This document shows positions 35,638 through 44,604 of a stretch of 54,530 nt of DNA, piece after piece. How positions within the stretch are numbered: position 1 is the stretch's first letter; each line of letters begins with the position of its first letter. Under the pieces are notes generated by a model. The model ran no database searches. It had not been told where the DNA came from and saw only the letters and a list, made by a program, of their open reading frames with translations. Both the position numbers and the translations under genes were made by a program. The DNA comes from Clostridium chromiireducens (GTDB taxonomy: Bacteria > Bacillota > Clostridia > Clostridiales > Clostridiaceae): assembly GCF_002029255.1 (NCBI RefSeq), contig NZ_MZGT01000037.1, forward strand, positions 1 to 54,530, written 5' to 3'.

Positions 35638-37512
35638 ATGCCAGGAATTTGGAATGTAAACAATGGATATAATGTAAATACGAAGAAAATTTCTAGCAAG
35701 TTAACTTTTGAGGTAGGGGAACGCTTTACAGGAAGAGTGGTTGCAAAAGGGGACGGAAAAGATGTTTCAATAAGGCTAGCGGATGGATGGCAATTTATTG
35801 CTGAAATTGAGGAGAAGGTTAATTTAGATGATATTAAATTGCTTAAGTTTCAAGTAGATGGATTCGAAAATGGAAAATTGAAACTTAAGCTAGTTAAAGG
35901 AGCTGGAAGTGAAGAAACCACTGAAGATGATAATTTTAGAGAAATTATTGAAAAAGAAGGTCTCTCTAAAGAAGATATTGATCTTTTGAAGAAAATGGTA
36001 AGGCGTAATATTCCTCTTACTAGAGAAAATATAAATCAAATAAGAGGATTGCTTCAATTTAATGGAAAGATGAGTGATAATCCTAAGGAAATGGAGTCTT
36101 TTATTCAAACGTATCTTCAAAGTAAGAATATATCATCTGGTAGCGCTGAAGGCCAAGCTATAAAGGAAATGTTAACAAAATTTTTAAATGAATTTAAGAA
36201 TATGGGATCTGATGATATACTCACATTTATAGAGAATAACTTAGATTTTTCTGAAGAAAATATAAATAGTTTCAATAAACTATTTAAAGGAGATTCTTCA
36301 ATAGAGGAAATTCTTAAAAAAATAAGTAATTCTTTAAGCTCTCTAGAGAATTTCACAAATTCATTAGAGAATGATATTGAAACTATATTTAGAAATAAAA
36401 TAGTAAACAAGGAAGCGGAATTAACTAAAAATCCTATAGATTCAACTACAGCTTTAGCATCCAAAAGATATAATGAAAATGATCCAACGACTAAGAAGAT
36501 AAATGTATTAGACGTACTAAAAACATTAGCAGGAAGTGAAGATAGTGAATTAGATATTGTCCAAAAAAATGCTGTAAGGGAAAGTATAAGTACTAATAAT
36601 GAAAAGGTAGAACTTCGTGAATCTTTAGTTAAAAAGTTAGAGGATAAAGAAATAGTAAAATTAATAAAAGATACTATAGGAGAGAGTATTGCAACAAATG
36701 ATGGACCTAAAACTCAAGCTGAACGACTTGTTGAGTCAACAGCTAAGCATAAATTAGAGTTATTGCTTAGCAATATAGATGGTGAGAAAGTTGAAATTAC
36801 AGATAATGAATTTAGAGATTTCACTAAATTATTAAATGATAAAAGTACTATCCATCCTAAAGAAGCATCTATAGGTACAATTAAGGATGAAGTTGTAACT
36901 AAAGATAATTTTAATTTAGGAAAACTAAATTCTGGTGATTTATTCGAAAGAAGTAATATAGATAATAAAGAAGCCATAAAAACGGAAATGAAGGAAAGAA
37001 TTGATAATGTAAGAGATATAGTTAAAAATATATTAGCACAAACAGATTTAAAAGATTCTGGATATGAGAAGATTATGAATCTAGTTAAAGCTAATATTAA
37101 TGATATAAAGATGTTTAATTCTATTAGCAATGAATATTATTATTTAAATGTTCCTATAACTGCAAACAACCAAGAATATCCTTGCAAGCTTATAATTAAG
37201 GATAATAGAAAAGATGGAAAAAAAATCGATACAACCAATGCTAAAATGGTTGTTAGTGTTAGAACAGTAAACTTAGGCGAGATAGACGGATATTTAACTT
37301 TAAGGGAAAATAGAATTGATGTAAATTTGAAATGTGATAATAAATTTACATCTACCCTAAATAATAATAAGTCAAAGCTAGCGGATGGATTATCAACTCT
37401 TGGATTATTTGTTAATATAAGTGTAGCGACTAAAGATAAACCTGTAGATCTGGCTAGTTGTAGAAATTTCTTTAACGATTTAACTATTTCTACTATCGAT
37501 ATTAAGGTATAA
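35638..37512 (+). CDS. Large FliK-like (flagellar hook-length control) protein
   Basis: A 624-residue hydrophilic protein with no signal peptide. The N-terminal ~100 residues form a beta-rich domain (FTGRVVAKGDGKDVSIRLADGWQF). A long, Lys/Glu/Asn-rich helical middle section (about 100-470) follows. The C-terminal ~150 residues (YYYLNVPITANNQEYPCKLIIKD... LGEIDGYLTLRENRIDVNLKC) resemble the FliK C-terminal specificity domain. The next gene encodes a FlhB-C-terminal-like protein, the usual partner in Firmicutes (YlqG-YlqH type), which supports the assignment. The exact role outside the main flagellar operon is unclear. Confidence 0.65.
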   Translation: MPGIWNVNNGYNVNTKKISSKLTFEVGERFTGRVVAKGDGKDVSIRLADGWQFIAEIEEKVNLDDIKLLKFQVDGFENGKLKLKLVKGAGSEETTEDDNFREIIEKEGLSKEDIDLLKKMVRRNIPLTRENINQIRGLLQFNGKMSDNPKEMESFIQTYLQSKNISSGSAEGQAIKEMLTKFLNEFKNMGSDDILTFIENNLDFSEENINSFNKLFKGDSSIEEILKKISNSLSSLENFTNSLENDIETIFRNKIVNKEAELTKNPIDSTTALASKRYNENDPTTKKINVLDVLKTLAGSEDSELDIVQKNAVRESISTNNEKVELRESLVKKLEDKEIVKLIKDTIGESIATNDGPKTQAERLVESTAKHKLELLLSNIDGEKVEITDNEFRDFTKLLNDKSTIHPKEASIGTIKDEVVTKDNFNLGKLNSGDLFERSNIDNKEAIKTEMKERIDNVRDIVKNILAQTDLKDSGYEKIMNLVKANINDIKMFNSISNEYYYLNVPITANNQEYPCKLIIKDNRKDGKKIDTTNAKMVVSVRTVNLGEIDGYLTLRENRIDVNLKCDNKFTSTLNNNKSKLADGLSTLGLFVNISVATKDKPVDLASCRNFFNDLTISTIDIKV

Positions 37513-37667
37513 TTAGTATTGATATCTTAATATATTTAATTTGACGAATTAGCTATTATGTGCAATGAAAGATTTTGAAATTATAATATTTTTTTAAGTC
37601 GTAAGAGATTTCATCTTAAATTGTACATTTTAATATATGTGAAATATTGATTAGGAGTGTACAAAAT

Positions 37668-37925
37668 ATGAATCACAGGAAAAGAGCAGCAGCATTAAAA
37701 TACGAATTTAATAGCGACGCTCCAATTGTTACAGCAGCTGGAATGGGGCATATTGCAGATAAAATAATAGAAAAAGCAGCAGAAAATGAAGTACCAATAG
37801 TCTATAATAAGGAATTAACTGATTTATTATGCAATGTAGATGTTGGAGATGAAATTCCTGCGGAATTATATGAATCGGTAGCACATGTAATAGCTTTTCT
37901 TACGGATTTAGATAAGAAGAGATGA
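37668..37925 (+). CDS. FhlB-like protein (FlhB C-terminal domain paralogue)
   Basis: 85 residues with the EscU/FlhB cytoplasmic-domain layout: RKRAAALKYEFNSDAPIVTAAGMGHIADKIIEKAAENEVPIVYNKEL..LL...VGDEIPAELYESVAHVIAFL. The autocleavage NPTH site of full FlhB is replaced by a SDAP segment, as in other FhlB proteins. Probably modulates flagellar type III export specificity. The ATG at 37668, ten bases after AGGAG, is chosen over a longer frame. It is likely co-transcribed with the FliK-like gene. Confidence 0.85.
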   Translation: MNHRKRAAALKYEFNSDAPIVTAAGMGHIADKIIEKAAENEVPIVYNKELTDLLCNVDVGDEIPAELYESVAHVIAFLTDLDKKR

Positions 37926-37958
37926 CTTACATACGGATAATAGAAAGGTGATAAACAA

Positions 37959-38648
37959 ATGGCACTTTATACAATTTCAGATTTGCACTTAGGTTTTAAT
38001 GTTGAGAAACCAATGGATATTTTTGGAGATAAATGGAAAGATCATTGTGATAAAATAAAAGTAAATTGGGTTAGCAAAATAACTGAAGAAGATATGGTGC
38101 TTATAGCTGGAGATATATCTTGGTCTTTAAAAGAACAAGATAGTAAGTACGACTTAGATTGGATTAATGAATTGCCAGGGAAAAAGATTATAAGTAAGGG
38201 TAATCATGATTACTGGTGGGTAAGTATTTCAAAGCTAAATAGAAAATACGAAAATACTAAATTTCTTCAAAATAATTTTTATAGTTATGAAGACTATGCT
38301 ATATGTGGAACACGAGGATGGATGTGTCCAAGTGGAGAAAAGTATAGCGATAAGGATAAAAAAATATATGATAGAGAGCAGATACGATTAAGACTTTCTC
38401 TAGATGCAGCGAAGAAAAACGGTTTTGAGAAGATAATTGTCATGCTTCATTATCCTCCAACAAATGAGAAATTTGAGGAGTCTGAATTTACTAAAATAAT
38501 AAAAGAATATAATGTAGAAAAGGTTGTATATGGGCATTTACACGGACCAGTATTATTGGGGAAGGTGTTAGATGGGTATCTTGACGGCATTGAATACATA
38601 TTAACCTCAGCAGATTATCTTGATTTTAATCCTAAAAGAATTCTTTAA
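37959..38648 (+). CDS. Calcineurin-like metallophosphoesterase
   Basis: 229 residues with the full dimetal motif set: DLH (8-10), GDISW, GNHDYWW, the His of MLHYPP, and GHLHG near the C-terminus. This group is widespread in Firmicutes, and its physiological substrate is unknown. RBS GAAAGGTGAT. It lies between the FhlB-like and the aldose-epimerase-like genes on the same strand, with gaps of 33 and 41 bp, so the three may be one transcript. Confidence 0.9.
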   Translation: MALYTISDLHLGFNVEKPMDIFGDKWKDHCDKIKVNWVSKITEEDMVLIAGDISWSLKEQDSKYDLDWINELPGKKIISKGNHDYWWVSISKLNRKYENTKFLQNNFYSYEDYAICGTRGWMCPSGEKYSDKDKKIYDREQIRLRLSLDAAKKNGFEKIIVMLHYPPTNEKFEESEFTKIIKEYNVEKVVYGHLHGPVLLGKVLDGYLDGIEYILTSADYLDFNPKRIL

Positions 38649-38689
38649 GCTGATATAATTATATAATTAATCTTTGGAGGGAAAGTTTT

Positions 38690-39568
38690 ATGATTTATTC
38701 TTTAGAAAATGAAAAAATAAAAATTGCTGCCGGTACTCATGGGGGAGAATTGCATTCTATAACTGGTAAAAAAGAAGGAACAGAATATCTTTGGAGTGGA
38801 GATCCAGAGTACTGGAGATATCATTCACCACACTTATTTCCAATAGTGGGGAACCTTAAGGATTCTAAGTACAGGATTGATGGCAAAGAATACGAACTTC
38901 AATCTCATGGGTTTGCTAGGATATCAGAGTTTACATTGTTATCTCAAAGTAAAGATAGTATTACTTTTGAATTAAGATATTCCGATAAAACTCTAGAGAT
39001 CTATCCTTATAAATTTTCTTTACAAGTTACATACACGCTTGACGAAAGTTGTGTAGTAGTAAGCTATAAAGTAATTAATTTAGATAATAAAGTAATCTAT
39101 TTTTCGTTGGGTGCTCATCCTGCATTTATGTGCCCAATTGAAAAAGACGAAGTTTTAGAGGACTATTATCTCAAATTTAACCAAATTGAAAATAGCTCAA
39201 TTATGTGTTTTGATGAGAATGTACGTTTTACTCATGATAAGAAGGCATATTTAATCAATAGTAATATAATTGAACTTAATAAAGAAGTTTTTAAAAATGA
39301 TGCATTAGTGTTTAATGATTTAAAATCAGATAAGATTACAATTAAATCAAGAAATCACAATAAATCTATAAGTGTGGAATTTAAAGGCTTTCCATACATG
39401 GGTATATGGGCGCCATCAAAAGGTGCACCGTTCGTATGTATCGAACCTTGGTTTGGTCATGCAGATTATGGAGATTTCACCGGAGAATTCAAAGAAAAGG
39501 AAGGCGTACTTCCATTAGAAATAGGGAAAGAATTTAACTGTAGCTATAAGATATTTATTGAGCAATAG
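38690..39568 (+). CDS. Aldose 1-epimerase-family protein (LacX-like)
   Basis: A 292-residue galactose-mutarotase fold. Likely active-site residues seen are His in SHGFAR, His in SLGAHPAFMCP, and the catalytic Glu in FVCIEPWFGHAD. It probably interconverts anomers of an aldose or hexose phosphate; the substrate cannot be told from sequence. RBS GGAGGG. It is the last gene before a bidirectional terminator. Confidence 0.9.
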   Translation: MIYSLENEKIKIAAGTHGGELHSITGKKEGTEYLWSGDPEYWRYHSPHLFPIVGNLKDSKYRIDGKEYELQSHGFARISEFTLLSQSKDSITFELRYSDKTLEIYPYKFSLQVTYTLDESCVVVSYKVINLDNKVIYFSLGAHPAFMCPIEKDEVLEDYYLKFNQIENSSIMCFDENVRFTHDKKAYLINSNIIELNKEVFKNDALVFNDLKSDKITIKSRNHNKSISVEFKGFPYMGIWAPSKGAPFVCIEPWFGHADYGDFTGEFKEKEGVLPLEIGKEFNCSYKIFIEQ

Positions 39569-39624
39569 TGATTTTATTTTGAACGCTAAATAATGAATGT
39601 TAGTTAATATAAAGCTTACTTATA

Positions 39625-39671
39625 AAAAAAGAGGATATCTAATTATAGAAGTTAGATATCCTTTATTTTTA
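39625..39671. terminator. Bidirectional terminator
   Basis: AGGATATCTAA pairs with TTAGATATCCT (11 bp, 9-base loop), preceded by AAAAAAA and followed by TTTATTTTT. It separates the convergent epimerase-like and chemoreceptor-like genes. Confidence 0.9.
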
Positions 39672-39691
39672 TGTAACAAACAATAAAATTT

Positions 39692-40636
39692 TTAGAGTAG
39701 ATTATCTATTGATTTGTTAATTTTTCCTATAGCATTTTCTTGAGTATTGAGATCCACGGCAATTTCCTTAGATAAAGCTTCGTGTTCTTCAAATGCAACA
39801 CTGATGTTGTCAATTGTTGAAATAACATTATCTTTTGTTTCAGAAGCAGTAGTCAAATTTTCTATACAAGTATTGATTTCATCAGTAGCTTCCTCAATAG
39901 AAGATTTTATATTAGAGAAACTATCTTTAGCTTCTTCCAATGAATTGTGTTGAGTAACTAAAGCTGAATTACCAGAATTCATTGCATTGGATGCTTTTAA
40001 AATATCAACTTTGATTTCTTCCAATATGCTTGTTATACTTTGAACAGCAAGCTTTGAATTTTCAGCAAGTTTTCTAACTTCACCAGCAACAACTGAAAAT
40101 CCTTTACCAGCTTCACCGGCTCTAGCAGCCTCTATAGCTGCATTTAGAGATAGTAGGTTAGTTTGACTTGCTATTTGACTTATAGAATCAGTTATACTAT
40201 TTACAGATTCAAGCTTTGATACTAGGGCATTAACAGTCGAAGTTGAAACAGTAAATGCATCTTCAAGGTCAGTTAACGATGTATCTAAATGGTCAATTGT
40301 ATTTAAACCATTATCGGCTAATTTATCTGTATCTAATACTTTAATATGGACATTAGTTATATTAATTGCTAAATCTTCCATATTCGATCTAAAATTAGAT
40401 AACATATTTTTAGCATTTCGTATTTCTTTTGTTTGAGTTTCAGCAGAAGATACTAATGACGAAACAGATGATGTAATATCCTTAATAGAATTATCCATAG
40501 TCTCAACATTACCTTTTATGTCATTAATTTTACTTAAATCCTTTTCAATTATATTACTGCTATTTTCTGCAACTTGAGTAACTTGTGAAGTTTTGTTATC
40601 AGAAGCAGCTTTATTATTATTTTTGAAAAATCCCAT
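39692..40636 (-). CDS. Soluble methyl-accepting chemotaxis-like protein
   Basis: 314 residues, all helical coiled coil with no membrane segment or ligand-binding domain. The conserved receptor hairpin tip is at about 148-195 ([40 protein letters not shown]), which docks CheA/CheW. The remaining sequence forms two flanking coiled coils. Without a sensor domain it could take input from a partner protein or sense the cytoplasm. The neighbouring DUF2225 gene on the same strand, 36 bp upstream, is a candidate partner by position only. Confidence 0.9.
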   Translation of the reverse strand: MGFFKNNNKAASDNKTSQVTQVAENSSNIIEKDLSKINDIKGNVETMDNSIKDITSSVSSLVSSAETQTKEIRNAKNMLSNFRSNMEDLAINITNVHIKVLDTDKLADNGLNTIDHLDTSLTDLEDAFTVSTSTVNALVSKLESVNSITDSISQIASQTNLLSLNAAIEAARAGEAGKGFSVVAGEVRKLAENSKLAVQSITSILEEIKVDILKASNAMNSGNSALVTQHNSLEEAKDSFSNIKSSIEEATDEINTCIENLTTASETKDNVISTIDNISVAFEEHEALSKEIAVDLNTQENAIGKINKSIDNLL

Positions 40637-40671
40637 GTTATATCCCCCTTAGTAATAAATTAAAAATATTT

Positions 40672-41352
40672 CTAATTGTTTGTATTTTTAATTAAATCTT
40701 TACCAATTCTAGCCATTTCTTTAACCTTAGCAGAAGAGTTCGTACTAACAATCGTTCTAGAGAACCATAATAATGCATCTTGAGAATTATCTAACTTTCT
40801 GTTTAATTCACCAAGTAAATACATTAAAGAATCTCTTTGTAATCCGTAAATAGGAAAAATTTCATTGGTATATGCAGAGTTAAAACCATCAAGAGCTTGC
40901 TTCAAGAAAAGGTTCTCTTGCTCATTATTATTAAGTAATCTATACATCCAAGCAATTTTTAGCGAAATCATACCTTTTGTACTTTCTGGAAGGCCAATAA
41001 GTACAGCATTTAATAAAGATAATTTATAGCGCTCAATTGCTGATTTTTCGTCCAAAATAATAGGGTATTCCCTTGGTTTCCATTTTGGAGTTACATTACT
41101 TAAAACAAGTTCTTTTTTATGAGATTTAATCTTTTCAAAGTCTGATTTCATTGCAGCATAACCACAAGAATTACATATTATAACATCATAAAAATATGGA
41201 TTTATTACTGAGTACCTAATAAAAAAATCTGAATCCTTGGAAGTAACTCTCGGTGACTTAGATTTTACAGTTTTGACCTTGAAATGCGAATCACAAACAG
41301 GACAAACTGTTTGTTTATCAAATAAATGGTTTAGAATATTAGTATCGTTCAT
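40672..41352 (-). CDS. DUF2225 zinc-ribbon/TPR-like protein
   Basis: 226 residues. The N-terminal CPVC (17-20) and CNSC (60-63) pairs probably bind zinc; the C-terminal ~120 residues are helical and TPR-like (NNNEQENLFLKQALDGFNSAYTNE, SQDALLWFSRTIVS). The function of the family is unknown. The ATG at 41352 follows GGGGTGAC at a normal distance; an in-frame GTG at 41361 overlaps that site. It is co-oriented with the soluble chemoreceptor-like gene. Confidence 0.85.
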   Translation of the reverse strand: MNDTNILNHLFDKQTVCPVCDSHFKVKTVKSKSPRVTSKDSDFFIRYSVINPYFYDVIICNSCGYAAMKSDFEKIKSHKKELVLSNVTPKWKPREYPIILDEKSAIERYKLSLLNAVLIGLPESTKGMISLKIAWMYRLLNNNEQENLFLKQALDGFNSAYTNEIFPIYGLQRDSLMYLLGELNRKLDNSQDALLWFSRTIVSTNSSAKVKEMARIGKDLIKNTNN

Positions 41353-41514
41353 TTTAGTCACCCCATTAAAAGTACATAACTTAAAAAATATTTTTTTGTA
41401 TCCTCAATATAAATTATATCATATTAAATAAATTCATAAATAGATTATGAAAATTTTTTAGGTACTTTATATATTATTATTTACACTAATTTTAAAGTTT
41501 TTGATATAATAGAT

Positions 41515-41520
41515 AAGGAC
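41515..41520 (+). promoter_or_regulatory. Extended -10 promoter of alarmone synthetase gene
   Basis: TGATATAAT (TG at 41512-41513, TATAAT at 41515-41520) is an extended -10 element about 37 bases before the chosen start. No good -35 is seen. Confidence 0.5.
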
Positions 41521-41556
41521 GATATTGAGGAATGAAGTTATTAAAGGGTGGTAGCA

Positions 41557-42348
41557 ATGGCAATAAGTGATTGGAAGGTTTTTTTAATGCCTTACGAGCA
41601 AGCGGTAGATGAGCTTAAAGTTAAATTAAAATCAATTAGAAAAGAATATAGAAGAAAAAATGAATACTCACCTATAGAATTTGTAACTGGAAGAGTGAAG
41701 GAAGTTTCGAGCATGTTAGAAAAAGCTAACAAGTTTGAAATTCCAATAGATAGAATTAGGTATGAACTTGAAGATATTGCAGGCATAAGAATCATGTGTC
41801 AGTTTGTTGATGATATAGATACTGTGGTGGAAATATTAAGAGGCCGTAAGGATATGCAGATTCTTTATGAGAAGGATTATGTAAGAAATGTTAAGGAAAG
41901 CGGCTATAGAAGTTACCACATGATAATAAAGTATCCAGTTAATATGGCAGAAGGTTTAGTAGAAATTTTAGCAGAATTTCAAATAAGAACACTTGCAATG
42001 AATTTTTGGGCAACAATCGAACATTCCTTAAATTATAAATATAAACAGCACATACCAGAACAATTAAAAGCAAAACTCAAGAGATCTGCGGATGCAGCAT
42101 TTAGATTAGATGAAGAAATGCTTGAGATTAAAGATGAAATAAAGGATGCTCAAAAGCTATTTGAAGTTAAATCTCACTTAATCTCGAATATAATGAATTC
42201 ACTGTTGACCCTTATTTCATTAGGTAAAGAGGTAGAAGCATCTAGATATCAAAAAACTTTAAACAAGTTAATTGAAGACGGTGAAGTGTGGGAATTAAAT
42301 AGTTTATTATTTTCTGTTAAGAAGGAAATTGAAAGATATAAAGATTAA
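41557..42348 (+). CDS. Small alarmone synthetase (RelQ/YjbM-type GTP pyrophosphokinase)
   Basis: A 263-residue single-domain RelA/SpoT synthetase that makes (p)ppGpp from GTP/GDP and ATP. Motifs are FVTGRVKEVSSMLEKA, RYELEDIAGIRIMCQFVDDI, ESGYRSYHMIIKYPV and AEFQIRTLAMNFWATIEHSLNYKY. There is no hydrolase domain and no C-terminal regulatory region. About 50 residues of extra helical C-terminus extend beyond the ~210 residues of B. subtilis YjbM. The ATG at 41557 is five bases after AAAGGGTGG, and an in-frame GTG at 41548 lies within it. Monocistronic, ending in a terminator. Confidence 0.92.
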   Translation: MAISDWKVFLMPYEQAVDELKVKLKSIRKEYRRKNEYSPIEFVTGRVKEVSSMLEKANKFEIPIDRIRYELEDIAGIRIMCQFVDDIDTVVEILRGRKDMQILYEKDYVRNVKESGYRSYHMIIKYPVNMAEGLVEILAEFQIRTLAMNFWATIEHSLNYKYKQHIPEQLKAKLKRSADAAFRLDEEMLEIKDEIKDAQKLFEVKSHLISNIMNSLLTLISLGKEVEASRYQKTLNKLIEDGEVWELNSLLFSVKKEIERYKD

Positions 42349-42390
42349 TTAAAGCTATGTTTGATGGTTACAATCAAACATAGCTTTATG
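42349..42390 (+). terminator. Terminator of alarmone synthetase gene
   Basis: TTAAAGCTATGTTTGAT pairs with ATCAAACATAGCTTTA around a 7-base loop just after the stop codon, giving a stem of about 15 bp. No long T-run follows. Confidence 0.7.
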
Positions 42391-42520
42391 GTGTTTATCA
42401 ATCATAATTAAACTTAAACAATCAATCTCTATATATTATCTGTTTTATATAAGCCTTTTATAGTATATAATAATTAATATTAGGTAAATAAAATTACAAA
42501 TAGAAAGTAAAGGAGAAATT

Positions 42521-43300
42521 ATGAATAAGGAAGAATTATTATTTAAATTAAAAAATCATCCTGAGTATATTCGTGAGTTAGATGAAGTAAGTGAAGAATT
42601 ACAATTATTTGTTGTGAAAAATAATGGCAACAACATAAAATATATAGAGAATCCTAGTAAAGAAGTTCAAAAACAGGCTATTAAGAGTACTCCTTTGAAC
42701 GTTAAATATATTAAAGATCTTGATGAGGAAATTGGTATAATATGTGTTAAAAGCTTGTGGAATTCATTAGAACTAATGGATGATCCTGGTGAGAAAATTA
42801 TTGAGGAAGCTATTAAAGTTAAGGGATGGGCTATACAATTTGTAAAAAATCCCAGTGAAGAATTACAGCTTTTAGCAGTAAGCAAAGATTATGATGCAAT
42901 CAAGTATATAGAAAGTCCTTCAGAAGAAGTTCAGCTTGCAGCTATAGAAAATTATTATGGAGCTATTAGATTTATAAAAAATCCTAGTTTAAGGGCTAAG
43001 GTCAGAGCGGTGAAACTAAACGGTGAAGCCATTAATTATATTTCTAATTATGATTTAGATGATATAAAAGTATTCATTCATGAAAATATAAACGTAGTTA
43101 AATATATTTATGATAGTGTTGATGTGGAGTTAGTAGTTGAGATTCTTCAAGAGAAAATTAAGGATGAAAATATCGAGAAAAAATACATCGAAGATTTCAT
43201 AGAATTAGAGATCTTAGAAATGGATAAAATTAATTTCGTTAGAGAATTTGGAAGTAACAATGCAAAAAAATTACTTGTAGATTATAAATTATCAATATAA
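42521..43300 (+). CDS. Repeat protein (DUF4116-like) heading the MoxR/VWA unit
   Basis: A 259-residue acidic, all-helical protein built from repeats of about 23 residues that carry P(S/G)(K/E)E(V/L)Q..A(I/V) and (A/Y)IKYI(E/K) elements, for example NPSKEVQKQAI, NPSEELQLLAV, SPSEEVQLAAI. The pattern resembles the DUF4116 repeats known from bacterial and viral proteins. Function unknown; probably a protein-binding solenoid. It is followed after 8 bp by a MoxR-type ATPase gene, so it could be an adaptor for the ATPase/VWA pair. Confidence 0.75.
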   Translation: MNKEELLFKLKNHPEYIRELDEVSEELQLFVVKNNGNNIKYIENPSKEVQKQAIKSTPLNVKYIKDLDEEIGIICVKSLWNSLELMDDPGEKIIEEAIKVKGWAIQFVKNPSEELQLLAVSKDYDAIKYIESPSEEVQLAAIENYYGAIRFIKNPSLRAKVRAVKLNGEAINYISNYDLDDIKVFIHENINVVKYIYDSVDVELVVEILQEKIKDENIEKKYIEDFIELEILEMDKINFVREFGSNNAKKLLVDYKLSI

Positions 43301-43317
43301 GACAGGCGGTGAAAATT

Positions 43318-44406
43318 TTGAATTATTCAGAATGTTTAAAAACGGTAGATTTAATAGTCGCAGCAAATGATGTACCTTTGATTATAGGTGAAAGTGGAAT
43401 TGGAAAGACTTCTTTAGTTAAGCGTATAGCAAGAGATAATGGACATTATTTAGTTACAATTGATGCTAATTTATTAAAAGAAGGGGAAATAGGAGGCTTA
43501 CCAGTAGTTGAAAATAGAGTTACAATGTACGCTACCCATAGCAAATTAATTGAAATTGAAAAAGCCATAAAAGAAGATCAAAATAGAGATGTTATTCTAT
43601 TTATAGATGAGTTAAATAGGTGTGATCATGCAGTTGCTCAAGAGCTTATGAATTTAATTTTGAATAGAGAAATTAATGGATATATATTGAGTGAAAGAGT
43701 AAAGGTAATAGCAGCAATGAATCCTTCCAATAGAAATGATGGATTTCATAATAGTAAATATGATGTTGTAGATATGGATCCAGCTCAGGAAGATAGGTTT
43801 GTTTGGGTAAAGCTCGATTCAGATATCAAGGAATGGATTAAATGGGGAATGAGCGAAAACGGAAATATAGACGAGCATGTTATAGAATTTTTATCTACGT
43901 TTCCGGAATATCTACATATGTCAGAATCAGATGAAACTATAAAGGCTACGCCAAGAAGCTGGGAAAGGATATCAAAAGCATATAAAATATATTTAAATAA
44001 CAAAGATAAATATCCATTAGATATATTTTTGAATGCTGTAAGAGGAAACGTTGGAGTTAATATAGCTAATGACTTTGCTAATTTTCTCGTCAATCTAAAA
44101 AAGCCTTTAATAAGAACAGAAGATGTATTTAATAATGATATCTTAAGCTTTGATTTAAAAGAAAAGGTACAAGATGAAAATCACTCAAGGTTATATATAT
44201 TAGCAAAAAATTCATTAAGATATTTGGAAAGTGTTCCTATTGAAAAGAATTTTAGATTATTCTCAGAACTCTTAAATTTATATCCAAGAGATTTAAGACT
44301 CGGAATAATGAAAGAAATTAAGAGAGATTATAAAGGTGGAATATATGAAAGACTGCTTGAAAATGATGAATTCATTGAAGCATTTTTCAATATTTTTAGC
44401 CGATAA
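43318..44406 (+). CDS. MoxR-type AAA+ ATPase
   Basis: A 362-residue AAA+ ATPase. Walker A GESGIGKT is at 24-31, Walker B VILFIDELNR, sensor-1 region AAMNPSN, then the arginine-finger region around PAQEDRFVWV. MoxR ATPases act with VWA-domain proteins in assembly or metal insertion; such a protein is encoded 200 bp downstream. A TTG at 43318 is preferred, six bases after AGGCGGTG; the GTG at 43309 overlaps that site and would add MKI. The start is uncertain by three codons. Confidence 0.88.
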   Translation: MNYSECLKTVDLIVAANDVPLIIGESGIGKTSLVKRIARDNGHYLVTIDANLLKEGEIGGLPVVENRVTMYATHSKLIEIEKAIKEDQNRDVILFIDELNRCDHAVAQELMNLILNREINGYILSERVKVIAAMNPSNRNDGFHNSKYDVVDMDPAQEDRFVWVKLDSDIKEWIKWGMSENGNIDEHVIEFLSTFPEYLHMSESDETIKATPRSWERISKAYKIYLNNKDKYPLDIFLNAVRGNVGVNIANDFANFLVNLKKPLIRTEDVFNNDILSFDLKEKVQDENHSRLYILAKNSLRYLESVPIEKNFRLFSELLNLYPRDLRLGIMKEIKRDYKGGIYERLLENDEFIEAFFNIFSR

Positions 44407-44489
44407 GAAGATACAAAATCTTATAGATATATAGATATTCAATTTAAGTATATTATCTATAGATAAAGACATTTCCATTATTACTAAAC

Positions 44490-44566
44490 CTTAAGTGTAC
44501 AACTTTACTAGAAACCGAAACACAATATGTTACTTATTTCGGTAAGTTAACACATAAGTTTAAGTC
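44490..44566 (-). repeat. Remnant of long-hairpin element (copy D)
   Basis: 44508-44562 matches the reverse complement of the left arm of copy C (53508-53558) with one substitution and one extra base over about 52 bases. The GTACAACTT of the apical motif (44497-44505) is retained directly beside it, as if the middle had been deleted, and the second arm is missing. It lies between the MoxR and VWA genes. Confidence 0.8.
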
Positions 44567-44604
44567 ACATGATGTTTATTTATAGTAAAAGAGGTGAATA
44601 GTTT

